NCBI GenBank assembly: GCA_019775845.1
Contig: JADQAV010000005.1
Coordinates: forward strand, 124,001-188,000
Direction: 5' to 3'
Source of the DNA: Myrmaecium sp. VS I D KN 1
Taxonomy: Eukaryota; Ascomycota; Dothideomycetes; Valsariales; Valsariaceae
Length of the DNA: 64,000 nt
Both the position numbers and the translations under genes were made by a program. Shown here one piece after another: positions 1 through 12,300 of the stretch; within the stretch, counting starts at the first letter, position 1, and every line of letters begins with the position of its first letter. The notes below the pieces were generated by a model. It was not told where the DNA came from. It did no database searches and worked only from the letters and a program-made list of their open reading frames with translations.

Positions 1-615
1 CGATCCCTATCCGGGCACACATGGAAAATAATTGGGCGTGAACCGGCGGACTTGCTCAACGAGCAGCAGCGGATGGAGAAAGGTGTGAACTCCAAGCGCA
101 AAGGGGGGCAAGGGGCATCATGGTATCAAGGTGCCCACGCTGACTGGTGCCTCCTTTCCCCATCGCTCCCAGGCAGGTTAAGCTGCTGCCCGGGCGGGTG
201 TACGTGCGTGTGCGTGCGAGCGAGCCATCGAACAAATGGCCCGCCGTCTTGAACTGCTGCTCTCCACTCCACTCCTCCTCCTCCTTCTTCTCCTCCTTCT
301 TCTCCTCCTTCTCTCCCTTCCTCCTTCTCTCCTTCTTCTCCACGCACAATCGTACCCAAACTGACCGACTGCTCCTTTTCCCATCGAACCGTCCGCCTCT
401 TGTCTCGCCGCGCCCACCTTCCGTCGCTCTCTCTCTCTCTCGCTTCACTGACGACCGCCCTCGCTCTCGACCGCTCCGCAGCCTCGCACCCGCCCCTGCG
501 TCATTTACCACGTTCCTTGCTCCACCACCCGAACTATCTCCAGCGGTTCTCACTGCTCCCTAGCGCATCCCACTCCTCGAACCCGACAGCAACACACATA
601 TCCGCCCAGTAAGCC
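1..615. other. Pyrimidine-rich leader/promoter region
   Basis: No convincing gene. Roughly 255-345 and 410-470 on the + strand are almost pure C/T (CTC/CTT runs), typical of fungal core promoters and 5' leaders. It most likely drives the small gene starting at 616. The open frames here on the minus strand are arginine/glutamate/glycine-rich shadows of this tract. Confidence 0.6.
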
Positions 616-1621
616 ATGGAGGAGAGGGACTACACCGACGCCGAGCTCGACCAGGAATGGAAGGGCAATGCCCGCCCGCAATCGTACGTCGTCCCGGAGA
701 GAGAGAGAGAGCTTGGACCCTGAGAATCGGGCGTCCTCTTTCCTCCCCTCCCGTACCTTATCGCTGCCCGGGCTGCCCTTGTACCACCCGCAACGGCTGC
801 CTACGGGCATGCCGTACATGCCTCATCCTTCCAAGGTTCCCTAGGTCCTCTTCTAACCCGCCGTTTTCCTTCTCCGCAGGACCCTTGCGCGCGACTTCTC
901 CGCAACGCTCGATAGTTTGTTTCAGCTCGACAGCGGGATCGAGGACCTCTCGAACTCCGTCTTCCAAAAGTACGGCAACCCCCCTCCCGGAGCACACACA
1001 CACGCGACACGCGCGCGCCGCCGCCGCCGCCGCCGCGCTAGACCCCTTCCCCCTTTTTTTCCCTTTCCCTTTCCCCGCCTTGCCCGCCCCCCTCCCATGT
1101 CTCCCATCCCGGAACCCTACCCTTCCCTCCCCCGCCCCGCTTCCACCGTCATTCCGTCATTCCGTCATTCCGTCCTTCCCACACCCGCCACCCGCCGTAC
1201 CCAACGTTGAACCCCGAACGTTCCCGCTTCCGCACAACTGAACGCTAACCGACCCGTCCAACGGCGCAACCCCCCCCTGGCCGGGGTTGCCCGTCTTATC
1301 CGGACGTCCCCCCAAAACAGGAAACAATCCGTCACCGTCGCCACCTCCGAGCTCGAGCAGCTCGAAGCCCGGCTTCGCGCCACCGAGGAGCGCCTCCGCG
1401 CCATGAACCCCGACGCCCTTCCGCCGCCGAAACCCAGTCATCAGACCAGCAGTGGCGGTGGTAGCGGTAGCAGTGGTGGTGGTGGTGGCGGCGGGGATGA
1501 GCGTCGGGAGGCGGATGCTACCACCGCCGCCGCCGCTGCTGCGACCGGCCGACCACCTTCGAGCAGTGGCCGCTTGGCTTCGCGATCGCAGCAGCAGCGT
1601 CGGCAGGAGACGGCTGCTTGA
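616..1621 (+). CDS. Small coiled-coil protein of unknown function (3 exons)
   Basis: The predicted exons are 616-683, 880-969 and 1321-1621, with donors GTACGT and GTACGG and acceptors CAG. All phases join cleanly to give 152 residues. The protein starts MEERDYTDAELDQEW. Its middle (about residues 23-80) is an amphipathic helix, including DSLFQLDSGIEDLSNSVF and a Glu/Leu/Arg-rich heptad-like stretch that should form a coiled coil. The C-terminal 65 residues are low complexity (Gly/Ser, Ala and Gln runs). I do not recognise the family with certainty. The short helical body resembles small subunits of multi-protein coiled-coil complexes, but that is only an impression. Intron 2 (351 bp) carries (GCC)n and GTCATTCC repeats. 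The exon structure is supported by frame and splice sites only. Confidence 0.65.
994..1038. repeat. CA/CG/GCC simple repeat inside intron 2
   Basis: A run of ACACAC and GCGC followed by about six GCC triplets, in the second intron of the 616-1621 gene. A further three copies of GTCATTCC lie at 1148-1171 in the same intron. Confidence 0.8.
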
Positions 1622-2660
1622 GGGGAATTATCTGTAGGCTGGTGATTTTGTATATCCGTTGGTTGGGAAGGTGTACATATGGGAACAGAGAGAGAGAAGA
1701 GGAGCACAGTGGCGCGCGTCCTCTCCTCTCCCTCGGGCGGTCTTGGGGAAAGAAGGTTTGGATAGAGGGAGGGAGGGAGGGAGGGGGGTGCATCGATGAG
1801 TCCGTTCTTGACGTGTGGAAGGGGCGGGATGGAATGAGACGAGGGAAGGGGTTGGGTTTAAACACGAGCTTTGGAGCTCCGGGGCTATCTCGATGATATA
1901 ATCTGCTCTTACTACGACCATCGCATAGTAATTCTTTGTTCATTCTTTCATGCTTAGTAGCTTAGTACTGCCATCGAAAGTGAGTCTAAAAGCCCTTCGC
2001 GCCTTCATATAGAAGAAAGTCATGAAGAACTAAATAATATTATCTAGCGTTCTAGACATCTAATTAATATAAAATATAAATTACGCTCCACCTACCTAGT
2101 ACCTACCTAATAATCACTATTATATTAAAAATACCTAACTACCTCTAATTTAAGATACATACAATCACGTCACCACCTACTTCTCTAAAATAGATAGCTT
2201 ATTATTAACGTAACTAACCATACATAGTGAAACTTTTCGAAAATCGACATAGTAAATGTATACTAACTTACCGTCCCCGCGCGACCCAACGCAAAAAAGG
2301 CCCCCTGCGGGCTCTCACGGGAGAGCCTGCGAGGGGGCCTGTCAAGACGCTTGCGAGAGGAGTCGGATGAGGGCCTGCATGAGGGCCTGCGTGAGAGCCT
2401 GCATGAAGGCCTGCGTGGAGGGGCTTCCAACCCCCTCCAAGGAGCGTCATATTTCCCCCCCCTCCCCTCCCCCGGGACGTTGTACCCCTAATAAACTGGG
2501 GGGTTATTAGGGCTACCAATTTCCATAAAAAAACAACAACAACCCAAGACCCAACGTCGTCGTACCCTATCTGAACCATCTGCGCCGTGCTTCTGCTTCT
2601 TCTCTCTTTGCTAAAACTCTCGCTCTCATTCTTTCTCCCTCTCTCTCTGCAATCCGAAAA
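1622..2660. other. Convergent intergenic region with AT-rich patch
   Basis: This region lies between the stop codons of two convergent genes. About 1970-2260 is clearly AT-richer than its surroundings and holds several ACCTACCTA and TACCTAATA motifs. It may be a decayed, mutation-eroded repeat, but no element can be identified. A 12-bp tandem repeat follows at 2367. No gene is seen. Confidence 0.55.
2367..2414. repeat. 12-bp tandem minisatellite (4 units)
   Basis: Four adjacent imperfect copies of ATGAGGGCCTGC (variants GTGAGAGCCTGC and ATGAAGGCCTGC), followed by a partial fifth. It lies downstream of the bHLH gene. On the minus strand it would read as His-Ala-Gly repeats, but nothing supports translation. 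Confidence 0.8.
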
Positions 2661-4166
2661 TCACCAGGGCCCCCCCTTCACCTTCGCCCTCTTCTTACCT
2701 CCACCGCCCAAGCCGAGGCCGAGCTCGACCCCGACCACTCCCACGCCTTTCGCCTTCAGCGCCTCATTCTCGCCTCGGAGCCGGCCCGCCTCCGCCTCGA
2801 GCCGCTTGATGTAATCGACCGCGCTCGCCAGGACGACCGCCTTGCTCGGCCGCGCGCCTGCTTTCTTCGCCCCACTAGCACCGCTGGGCCCCGCAGCTCC
2901 CGCACCGCTGTCGCCATGACCACGACCGCCACCGCCACCGTCGTCGCCGCCGTCGCCGCCCTCGCCTTTCGCCTCGGCGTCGTCGGTCCTGTCGGCGGCC
3001 AAGTGCGGCAGCGTCGGGATCGCGCGGCGGAGTCGGTCCATTTCCGCGTTCAGGCCCTCGCGGTACTTGCGCTCCACCTGGTTGTGCGGGAGACGTGGCG
3101 GCTGAGGATGGGTGTGAGCTTGAACTTGGCCGTGACTTGAGAACCGGAGTGTGTGTGTGTGTTGGCCCTGGGTGTGCGGCTGCCGCGGCGGAGCGTCAAG
3201 AGCCGCTTGGACGGGGTAGATGGTAGCGGGGCTTGTGAGCATGGAATCGGGAGGCGAAGAGGACTCGGGAGGGGATGACGGGGAGGTTGATCTTCCCCGC
3301 TTGACTTTCTCGCCCATGTAATCGCCGCTTTGCCGTCGCTTCTTGCCGCGTGTGGAAGTGTGAGGAGGCGCGAGGGAGGAGCGGTCTGCGCGCGGGCTGG
3401 GCGGGTGCTTCTCCGGGAGCATGCAGGCGGGGGGCCATCTTTCGGCGGTTGGTGAGATGGAAGGCGACAACATGCTCCGGGAACAGACGGCGCCACTGTC
3501 CTTTCGGTCGAATGGAGCCTTCACGCCCGTAATGGCGGAGTAGGAGCTGCCTTCGGGGTGTACGTCGAAGCATAGGTGCGCATTAAAGTCTGGTGTGGCC
3601 AGCCCATTCGACATTGGCCACGGACCGGTACACGATGCTATATCTGCGGAGCCCAGATTGAAGCCTGCCAAGTTGCCGGCGGGTGCTGGAGTGGTGTGGG
3701 TTCGGAATAACAGCGGTCTTTGTGGTGCGAGTTGAAAGTGATGGAATTGGTACGCTTGAAGTTCATTGTAGCCATTTCGAACGGCATCAAATGAACCGGA
3801 GCTCGCATCTGCACAAGGTTCCTGCTTCTCAATATAGACTGGCGCGGATCGCTGGTCGGGCAGATCGGAAGAGGAGAGGCCTGAAAGCTCGGCATCGTAT
3901 GCGGTGGGGTAGGACTCCGAGGGTGCAACGTACGGTTCCATGTCTGAAGCGCTGGTGCCTGGATGGAATCAGTATACGCTGCTGAAGAGGCGAAGAATGC
4001 TATGCTTACAACGAAGGCGGTGAATGCAGGCCTCCTGCTTTCAATAGTATCGGACTGCTCGCAGAGGGGATAGTGATGATCCATCTCTATCGGGGAGCCG
4101 GGGCCTGATGAATATTTAAGTACCTTCCACCTCCCCTTCATCGGTTGGGGCGCGGAACTCTGTCAT
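2661..4166 (-). CDS. Tyrosine-type (SREBP-like) bHLH transcription factor
   Basis: Nuclear basic helix-loop-helix regulator. I join a first exon 4166-4124 (MTEFRAPTDEGEVE) to 3958-2661 across a 165-bp intron with donor GTACTT, an ACTGAT branch site and acceptor CAG. This gives 446 residues. Without it the frame opens at an ATG at 3941 (426 residues). The basic region and helix 1 start near residue 306 (HNQVERKYREGLNAEMDRL). The Tyr in ERKYR is the hallmark of the SREBP-type bHLH subgroup. Helix 2 (KAVVLASAVDYIKRLEAE) runs on into a short leucine-zipper-like stretch. The loop is about 50 residues of Gly/Asp/Ala, far longer than usual. The N-terminal half is Ser/Pro/Thr-rich with a KKRR basic patch. 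No membrane segments are seen, so it is not a membrane-anchored Sre1/SrbA type. Its target genes cannot be told from sequence. Confidence 0.85.
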
Positions 4167-6307
4167 TGCCTGGACATATGGCCACGTCGAGAGGTCTAGG
4201 TTCACGGGAGGCGAAGGGTGGCCGTCCAAAGCAACGTACGCAAGTCTACGCTTCGGGTGGTTGCGGGGCATGCACGCCGTATTGACCGTTGCTGGGCAGA
4301 GCAGGGGATGAGTCCTGACAGAAGAATTACGTCTCGGCCGCAGGCTCCATTCTTGGTTGATTGGTTAGCAAATTATTCATACAGTACCGGACAGACTTGG
4401 CTTGCGAGACAGGCCTCCGGCGGACACCGGGCCCGGGGCTCCCCGCTCTCGCCCGCAGTATCGGGAGTCCGTTGGTGCGGCCAAGGGAGGCTATCCGCGA
4501 GCTCGAGGTACCTAGGTCGCCTTGGTCCTTGCCTAGCTTCACCTATGAGCGAAGTGTTGGCTTTGTCAAGTTGGACTTTGACTTTCTCCCATGCCAGACG
4601 GACCCCGGGCCTAGGGGGCGGAGTAGGCCAGTCAGGTAGGGGAGACGGACCAAGCTACCTACAGTATATAAACTGTTCAACGCCCGGCCCATAAGGTACG
4701 TAGATTTGTGGTTTCTCGTCGAGTTGGTTACTAGTCTTGGCATTTCTTACGAAGATTGGCATCGAATATATTACGCCAGGTATCGAAACCACGCACCGCT
4801 CAGGAAGAACGAATATAATATCTTTCAATTCTACAAATGTAACTGATCCCCTTATGCTTGCTACCTGTGGTCAATGTATTCTACACGCTAGTCTGTATGC
4901 ATGAATGCTTACAAATATGATGAATGTCTGTATCGTCATTTTTACTAATACTGTGCTGCAATTCTTCGATCACTAGCTAGTATGGTATAGTGCTAATTTC
5001 CCGACCATGGTAGGTACTATAAGGTCGCCGCCGACGCCAGTAATCACTTGCGTGATAACTTTGATACTATGACCATTCAACGTCTCCTAGTACCCCATTA
5101 CCGCCGTGTATCGTATCGAGATGGCCGCCAATACCTAAGACCGTACCTGCAGTCCGTTTAGCTGGCAATTTGTGCGTACCTACGGGCGCCAGGACGCCAG
5201 GACGCCGAGACGCCAGGACATCCGAACGATCGACGGCCTAGCAGACCCCTCTCCCATCCATACCGTACTTGTTGGTTCCAGCGGAGTCCAGGTTTGTTGA
5301 AGAAGCGAGGCGTCCAGCGGGGTGTGCTGATGAAGCAAATCTTTCTTATCAGCACCGTCAGGGATGGTGATCTCCTCCATCCACGGTTCCACAGACGCTG
5401 CTGTGCTTCGAGCCTTGTCTGTCGGGCGTAGGTATACGTTTTCTCCGCGTCCAACGGCATCGGCACCGGCATCGGCACCAGCGCCTCTTCGAGGCCGCCT
5501 GTGTACTCGGAATGTGACGATGCCGAACCAAGACTGCCCGGAGAGAGGGGTGGGGTTGGCGATACGGAGGTGCACGCCGTGCCGATGCTGGCCTTGGCTG
5601 CCGGTGTCCCGCTCCGCCCCGGATTTGCTCCGTTGTCCGCCGTTGATCCGCCGCGGCGGAAGAGCCAAGACGACGGGTGGGTGGGCGGAGGCGGAAGCCC
5701 TGTGGGTATGGGCGGACGGTTTCAGGTACCTGCGTCGGGGTGGTAGTGGTGGTGGAGGTTACCTTACCGCCTTCGCCCGGCTCGGTCTAGGGTCTAGGGG
5801 GGCGGGTCGCCAGCTCTCCTGCGGGCACGGCCCTTGGCCCCTGTCCGCCTGGCCGCCTGTCAAGGTCCATCGTCCCCCGAGGAAATGAAATGAGATTACC
5901 TAGTATTTGTACCTTGCTCTCTTCCAGCTCTGGCGCTGTAACGCGGCGACCACCGCCTTAACGCATTTCCTCTCCCACTACTCCATACTCGGACAGTCGT
6001 ACAGCACTGGCACCCGCTTCCTCTAAACATATCCGTATCTCCTACTGCCTCACCTCGCCCCGTCCGTGCTACCCACAGGACATACCCACACTACTTGCCT
6101 CGACTCCTTCGTACGCCGTCACTCCCTCGCCCATCGGCTCTCCCACGCTCCCTGCACTGCCCCGACACTCGTTACATGAACTTACTTACCTGGCCCCCAT
6201 CGCGCCGACTCTCTGCGAATCCTTCAACGAGTTTGCCCTTTTGCGCATCAACGACCGGCATGAATTGAGACTCCCGCACCCGACCACACGAGCACTTCGA
6301 GTTCGCA
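4167..6307. other. 2.1-kb divergent intergenic region
   Basis: Shared upstream region of the bHLH gene (-) and the DOCK gene (+). It contains GC-rich stretches with long but unconvincing open frames on both strands (about 4218-4694, 5180-5668 and 5364-5888). Their composition is low-complexity and no domain is recognisable. Short tandem repeats lie at 5186 and 5455-5485. TACCTAGGT-type motifs occur near 4505 and 5727. Confidence 0.5.
5186..5219. repeat. 8-bp tandem repeat (GACGCCAG)
   Basis: Four near-identical GACGCCAG/GACGCCGA units in the intergenic region upstream of the DOCK gene. Confidence 0.75.
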
Positions 6308-9300
6308 ATGCCCTCCTGGCGACCGTTACCCCGGATCGCCTTTGCCGTGTGCATATATCCCTTTCAGCCTTCGGCACCTTCCGACCTTCCCCTCGAGATC
6401 GGCGACGAGCTATACATAATCGAGCAGGGAGGGAAAGATGGTGCGTGGTACCGCGGATACTTGGTCGCACCGCCGTCGTTGCTGGCGGGATTGACCAGCG
6501 TGAAGGGACAGACCTTGGAAGCCCGGGTCTTTTCTGGAATCTTCCCGCGATGTTGTGTTGAAGTCCGCGAATTGCTGGGTGCGGGAAAGGTAGAGGGTCG
6601 TACCGAAGAGGCGGTGGGCAAGACCCAACTCTCCACGAGCAGGCCAGGCACGAGAGATGGCCATGCAGAGCCACGTACAAACGGCGCGATGACGCCTACT
6701 GGGAGCTCGTCGAGCAACTCCTTGGCCGGCAAACTGCCCGGGCTGCGGGGCGAACGCAACTCCAAGCTTGATGCTATTGCCACCCCGTCCACAGCACGGC
6801 CGGTGTCGCGGAGTAAATCGAACAGAGGCCGAAGGAGAGGCGACAGCCATGGTTCTCAGTGGACCAGTCGATCAGACCATTTACAACAACTTGGACTCCC
6901 TCTATCCCCAGTATCTGTGGCTTCACGAGATCCTAACGCGCCCCGACCCCCTGCGCCAGTGCCGATGTTGAAGATCGGCGACGAATCTCCGACGTCCTTC
7001 CAGGAACCTCTCGTAGACGAGATAGCATCTTGCTTGCGCGAGTGGCATTCTACCAAGCTTCATGAACTCTTACTATCGAGGAGATACAGTACATTGGATA
7101 CTATGTCGAACCTGGTACAGCGCCTGGACACCGCCCGAAGGCAGTTGTTGCACGGGGTCCTGACCGCACAAGAGCTTCGCAGTATGCGAGAGGCTACAGT
7201 TTGGGACTTGGTCAATGGGAACAAGCTACTCTCCGGAGAGGTCATCGTTCGCAACCCGACGGAAAGGGGCCGGATTCTGACGGCAGAAGACTCTGCAATT
7301 GAGGTTACCCGGCTGCAGTCCATGATGAGCTTACTCAACGACCCTCCACCGGCTCCAGCCGGAGAGCATGTGATCAACCACCTCTTCGCGCACGTTAAGA
7401 CTATACTCGGCGACTTGACCATTCCAGCACTTCAGGTCAGCATGCAGCTTTGCTTGAAAGCTCCTGGGATGAGTACCAAGCCACTGTCCGAATCTTATGC
7501 CATGGAGCTTTCTACGCGAGACGGTGTGCCAATCGTTGCTCCCGAAAAGATGCGAACCCTATTCACGGACATCGGCTCAACGGATCTCGGAGAAGGTGCG
7601 GCGATAGGATCCCAATTGTATCTGGTTTTCAAGGTTGTTTGCAACGAGCCGATCCGAGCGGTCACTTCCGGCGCTGGTACGCTGTCACGGGAGAATTCCA
7701 CCAGTCCTTCGGCATCTGCGCCGCATTCCTCCAGTTATGGAAACGCGAAAGGAGGTCGACGGAGCCTTATGTTTGGCCACAAAGCACGTAAAGCCTCTGA
7801 GGTTGGCATGGCCCCGATTGTTGAGCATAAGCAGTCAAGAGATAGCGAGAGCGGGAAGTCTCCAGACAGTCGTCCCGGATCCGCTACAGCCAGGACTTCT
7901 CCACCCCCAAAAGATCAAAAGATGGTGAAGCGTACGGTCGCAGTTGGTATCATTCAGGTCGACACCCTGATGAGAGCTCGTGGCGAAGCCGAAGTCGATG
8001 TGCCGATTTGGTCCCCCGCAATGCCATTCGATGAAGTGCCAACTGGCAAAGAAGAATGGGATCCTCTCCTCAAAGATATTCAACCTAGCCCAACTGGAAA
8101 GTACAAGGTTTCGTCATCGATCAAGAGCCTGCGACTTTATCTCAAGTCATTCTCACATCCGGATGCGGAGACCCTCATAGAAAAGATCCCAACATTGCTT
8201 CACAAGGTCAAACGAACACATAAGATGGGATTCTCTGGCGCGCCCACCAAGGCTAGAAGTGACATCTATGTCACACTGGTAGAGCCGTTCCTCCCTCGTA
8301 ATGCCTGTCTCTCACACCCAAAGACCGGAACGACACCGCTTGCCCAGCCGACCACCCTCGCAAACCTCCAATTGACGATTGAGGTCCGCAGATCGACTGG
8401 CGAGCGCATTGAGAATTGTATCTACCCTTCGTCTAATAGTACAGGTCACACGGCATGGCGGACCACAGCTACCGAAAGAAGTGAGCCCTGGAATGCCACC
8501 ATTCGGCTTGCAATCACCCCGGAGGATGTTCCGGGGTGCCACATTGTGATGAGCATAGCAGATGCGCCAGGGTTTCCGTTCGCGCTATGTTGGATGCCGT
8601 TGTGGAATCAAGATGCCTTCGCACGTGATGGTGACCATTCCCTCACCTTGTATAAATATGATGAATATACTTCAAGCATGATATCCGGGCGTGGCGCGTA
8701 CCTCGCCCTGCCTTGGAGTGCCAAGCGAAAGGACGAGGCCGTTACCGGTCCGGTGGGAGCATTGCGACTGCGAACTTTCTTGTGCAGCACCAAATATTCG
8801 CAAGACCCGAGCCTTCTGGGGCTCCTGAAATGGAAAGAGCAGGATTCCGGTCAACTGACAGCGCTATTGAGACGTTTCACGTTCGTGCCCGAAATCGAGA
8901 TCGTGAAACTCCTGGACGAGGTCTTCGATGCTCTGTTCCAAATCCTTGCCGAGGACCGGGAGGGCCGAGAGGAGATTGAAGACCTGGTCTTTGATGCGTT
9001 GGTGACGGTTCTGGGAATTGTCCACGATCGCCGGTTCAAGCTTGCGCCTCTCGTTGACCGCTATGCGGAAACGAAGTTCAGTTATCCGTTCGCCACACCC
9101 GCCTTAATCCGAAGCTTTGCGCGCACTCTGGCCAACCCTACGGACCCGGAGACCTCTCGACGATTACGTTCCACCTTCAAAGTTGGCAGTCACATGTTCA
9201 AGTTCATTGTCAACGCCCGTGAACAGCAGAAGGAGAAGGAGGCTGGTATCGGCATCAGGGGCCAAGCGACCTTCACCAAGGATCTGAAGAAAATCTTCGG

Positions 9301-12300
9301 CTCCCTGGAATCGCTGATGAAGAACCCAGCGGCAACTCTGATCGGAACGAAGACTCTCGTTGTTCAAAACTTCCACACATGGCTTCCGGAGCTGCAACCC
9401 ATTATGGCTACCAAAGAAATATTGAAATTAACGGAAAGCTTCATGGACTCGTGCGCCGACGTACAGGGAAAGCTTGTTCTTTACAAACTTGTTCTTATCT
9501 ACAATATCTCCCGGAGTAATGTTTTTAGGGCCTCGGACGTTCGGCGACGATTTCTAATGGATACCCAGAAATGGCTCGCGCCTTACTGGGGCAAGACAGC
9601 GGCTGTCACCGATCAGTGGAAGGACCAAGTTCGGTTATGCTGCTCCGTGGTAGCATCGCAGGTGGACGAGCTTGGCCAAGAAGCGTGCGAGTACATCCCA
9701 AAGTTGGTGGATTCTTACCGTGCGCTCCAGGGCATCCCACGCCCCACTAAAACGACCCTATCCCTCTTATTCCCGACCTCCTATCCTTTCCCGTCCCGAC
9801 CTGTTACAACTCGAGCCGAGTTCGACGAAGCGCTTGTGGAGATCTCAGCCGTATTAGGCGCCATGTCCAATGTGCCTGCCGTGATACACCTCGATTGGCC
9901 CAAGGACGAACTAGCCGACTTTATGTTCAACACCTTGCAGGTGTACATATCCATTCTTGACTGCGAGGCTTTCCCAAGCTCCTGGCTCAGCGTTCGTATC
10001 TACCACCACAAATCGACGATGCGCATGCTGGAGAAGCTGGGGAGCATCCTCATCGATTCCTACCTCCCTCATCCGGACGAGGCCGATCAGTTCAACACCG
10101 ACCTCTGGCGAGCGTTCTTTGACGTCCTGCTCAAGCTCGTAGGCAGCGATGCCTTGGCTCTGGAGACGTTCCCTGAACAGAAGCGCCGGGCGGTGTGGAA
10201 GATTGCCGGCGATGTCCGTGAGCTCGGCGCCGATCTCCTTCGACGCTCGTGGGAGGCCATTGGTTGGGAAACGAGTGCAGAGGAAAAGGAGAAGTACGGA
10301 CTCGAGAAGATGGGCGGTTTCCAAGTGCAATACGTGCCTGGCCTCGTCTCATCCATCGTCGAGCTCTGCTTGAGCGTTCACGAAGGCTTGCGTAGGGTTG
10401 CTGTTGAGATCTTGCAGACGATGATCGTCAGTGAATGGACGCTCAGCCAGGACTTAGCCTTGATACAAGCCGAGATGATTGACTGCTTAGACCGCTTGTT
10501 CAAGTCGAAACACCTGACGGAGAGTATCCTCCAGAAACTCTTCATCGCGGAGCTGGTGGACTTGTTCGAGCCGTTGTCTCATAGCCCTAACGATCCGCTT
10601 TATGCCGCGGTTAAGGAACTCATCGGGACTATCGATGAGCTGCTTGATCTCTTGGTTGCGGTCTACAGCAACGAAGCTACTGGAGAAGTGTTCCACCTCA
10701 TGGACACCCTACATCTCATGGAGTTCCTGAAGGACATGCAGAAGGAGGACATCTATATCAGATATGTACATCAACTTGCAAAGCTGCAAGCCGATGCTGG
10801 CAACTTCACCGAGGCTGGGCTGGCGTTACGATTGCACGCTGAGCTATACGTATGGGATCCCACAGTTTCTGTCGAGGCTATCGAAGATCCTTCGTTCCCG
10901 GAGCAGTCTTCTTTCGAGAGGAAGGAGCAGTTATACTTCCAGATGATCAGGTATTACGAGGACGGTTCGTCGTGGGACAATGCCCTCCAAACGTACCAGG
11001 AACTGGCTGCCCAGTATGTGCACACCGTCTTCGACTTCTCTAAACTAGCACGGACGCAACGAGCGATGGCAACGATCTACGAGAGTATCAGCAAGGGTGA
11101 ACGACAGAACCCTCGCTACTTCCGTGTGGTCTACAAAGGCCTTGGTTTCCCTCCGAGCTTGAGAGATAAGCAGTTCATATTCGAGGGTACTCCTACTGAT
11201 CGCCTTTCCTCTTTCATTGACCGGATGCAACAGCAACATCCGGCAGCACAAGTCCTCCAGACCGAAGGCGAACCCGAGGATCTGGAAGGTCAATATCTTC
11301 AGATATTCCCCGTGAGCCCCCAAAAAGATCTTCTTCATCCGATCTACCAAAGGACCAAGGTCGCACAGCCTATCAGGGACTATTACCTTCTCTCACGGCC
11401 AAATTATTTTGCAGCTTCTCGCCGCCACATAGCCAGTGGAGATATCAAGGAGCAAACTGTTGAGAAGGATCTCTACACCACAGCTGAACCGTTCCCTACT
11501 ATACTCAGAAGAAGCGAGATTATTTCTGTAGCCACCGTGACGCTTACGCCGCTGGAGACGGCGGTTGAGCGGACTGCCAGGAAGACGGCAGAGCTTGCGG
11601 CGTTCGAGAGGCGCATCAGCGATGGTGACGATACTGTTTTTAGTGCGCTCACGGATACTCTCGCCGTCATCGTGAACCCAAACTCGGAGACGAGCGTTTT
11701 CCATTATCGTGACCTGCTGCCGAACCCTCGCGTCTCCGCTTCGGAGATTGGAGAAGATGATGCTCCTAACCTGTTAGAAAACGCGCTCAAGGTTGTTCTG
11801 ACGGATTTTGTCATGACTGTCAAGAGGTGCCTGGCCTTATACACCCGCCCTGCTCAACAAGCAACCCGAGCAGAATTAACGCAGAGTGAGTTGTCTTCCG
11901 GCTAAAGAAAAGGCCTCCTACTAACAGCTCTCCTAGATTTCGAAGCGGTCTTTGGCCCTGAACTGGCTTGTCTCGTACCTCCGGCTCAGCCGCAGATCGT
12001 TCGCTCACGCAATGGATCATGGCTCGTCTCTGGGAGCATTCCGTCGGTAAAAGGCTCCCCGGCGCCTAAGTTGCAACAGGCCGAGCTGGTCCACGATATA
12101 TCCGACATGGAGGTCCGGCCGACCCGCCACGAGAAGAACAGACTGAGCCTCACGTTCCTCAAACGCGCCTCGTTCGACGGCGTCCGCAACGGAAGCGTCA
12201 GCCAGCACGAGGAGACGTCGACCTCGCGCAGCCGGAGCGCCAGCGGCACCAACCACCGGCACCGACTGAGTTTCCTCCAACAGACCGGCACGAACGACTC

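Noticed and set aside
5180-5888. Overlapping 160-175-codon frames on both strands
   Set aside because: GC-rich intergenic DNA with tandem repeats. The translations are low complexity and have no homology I recognise.
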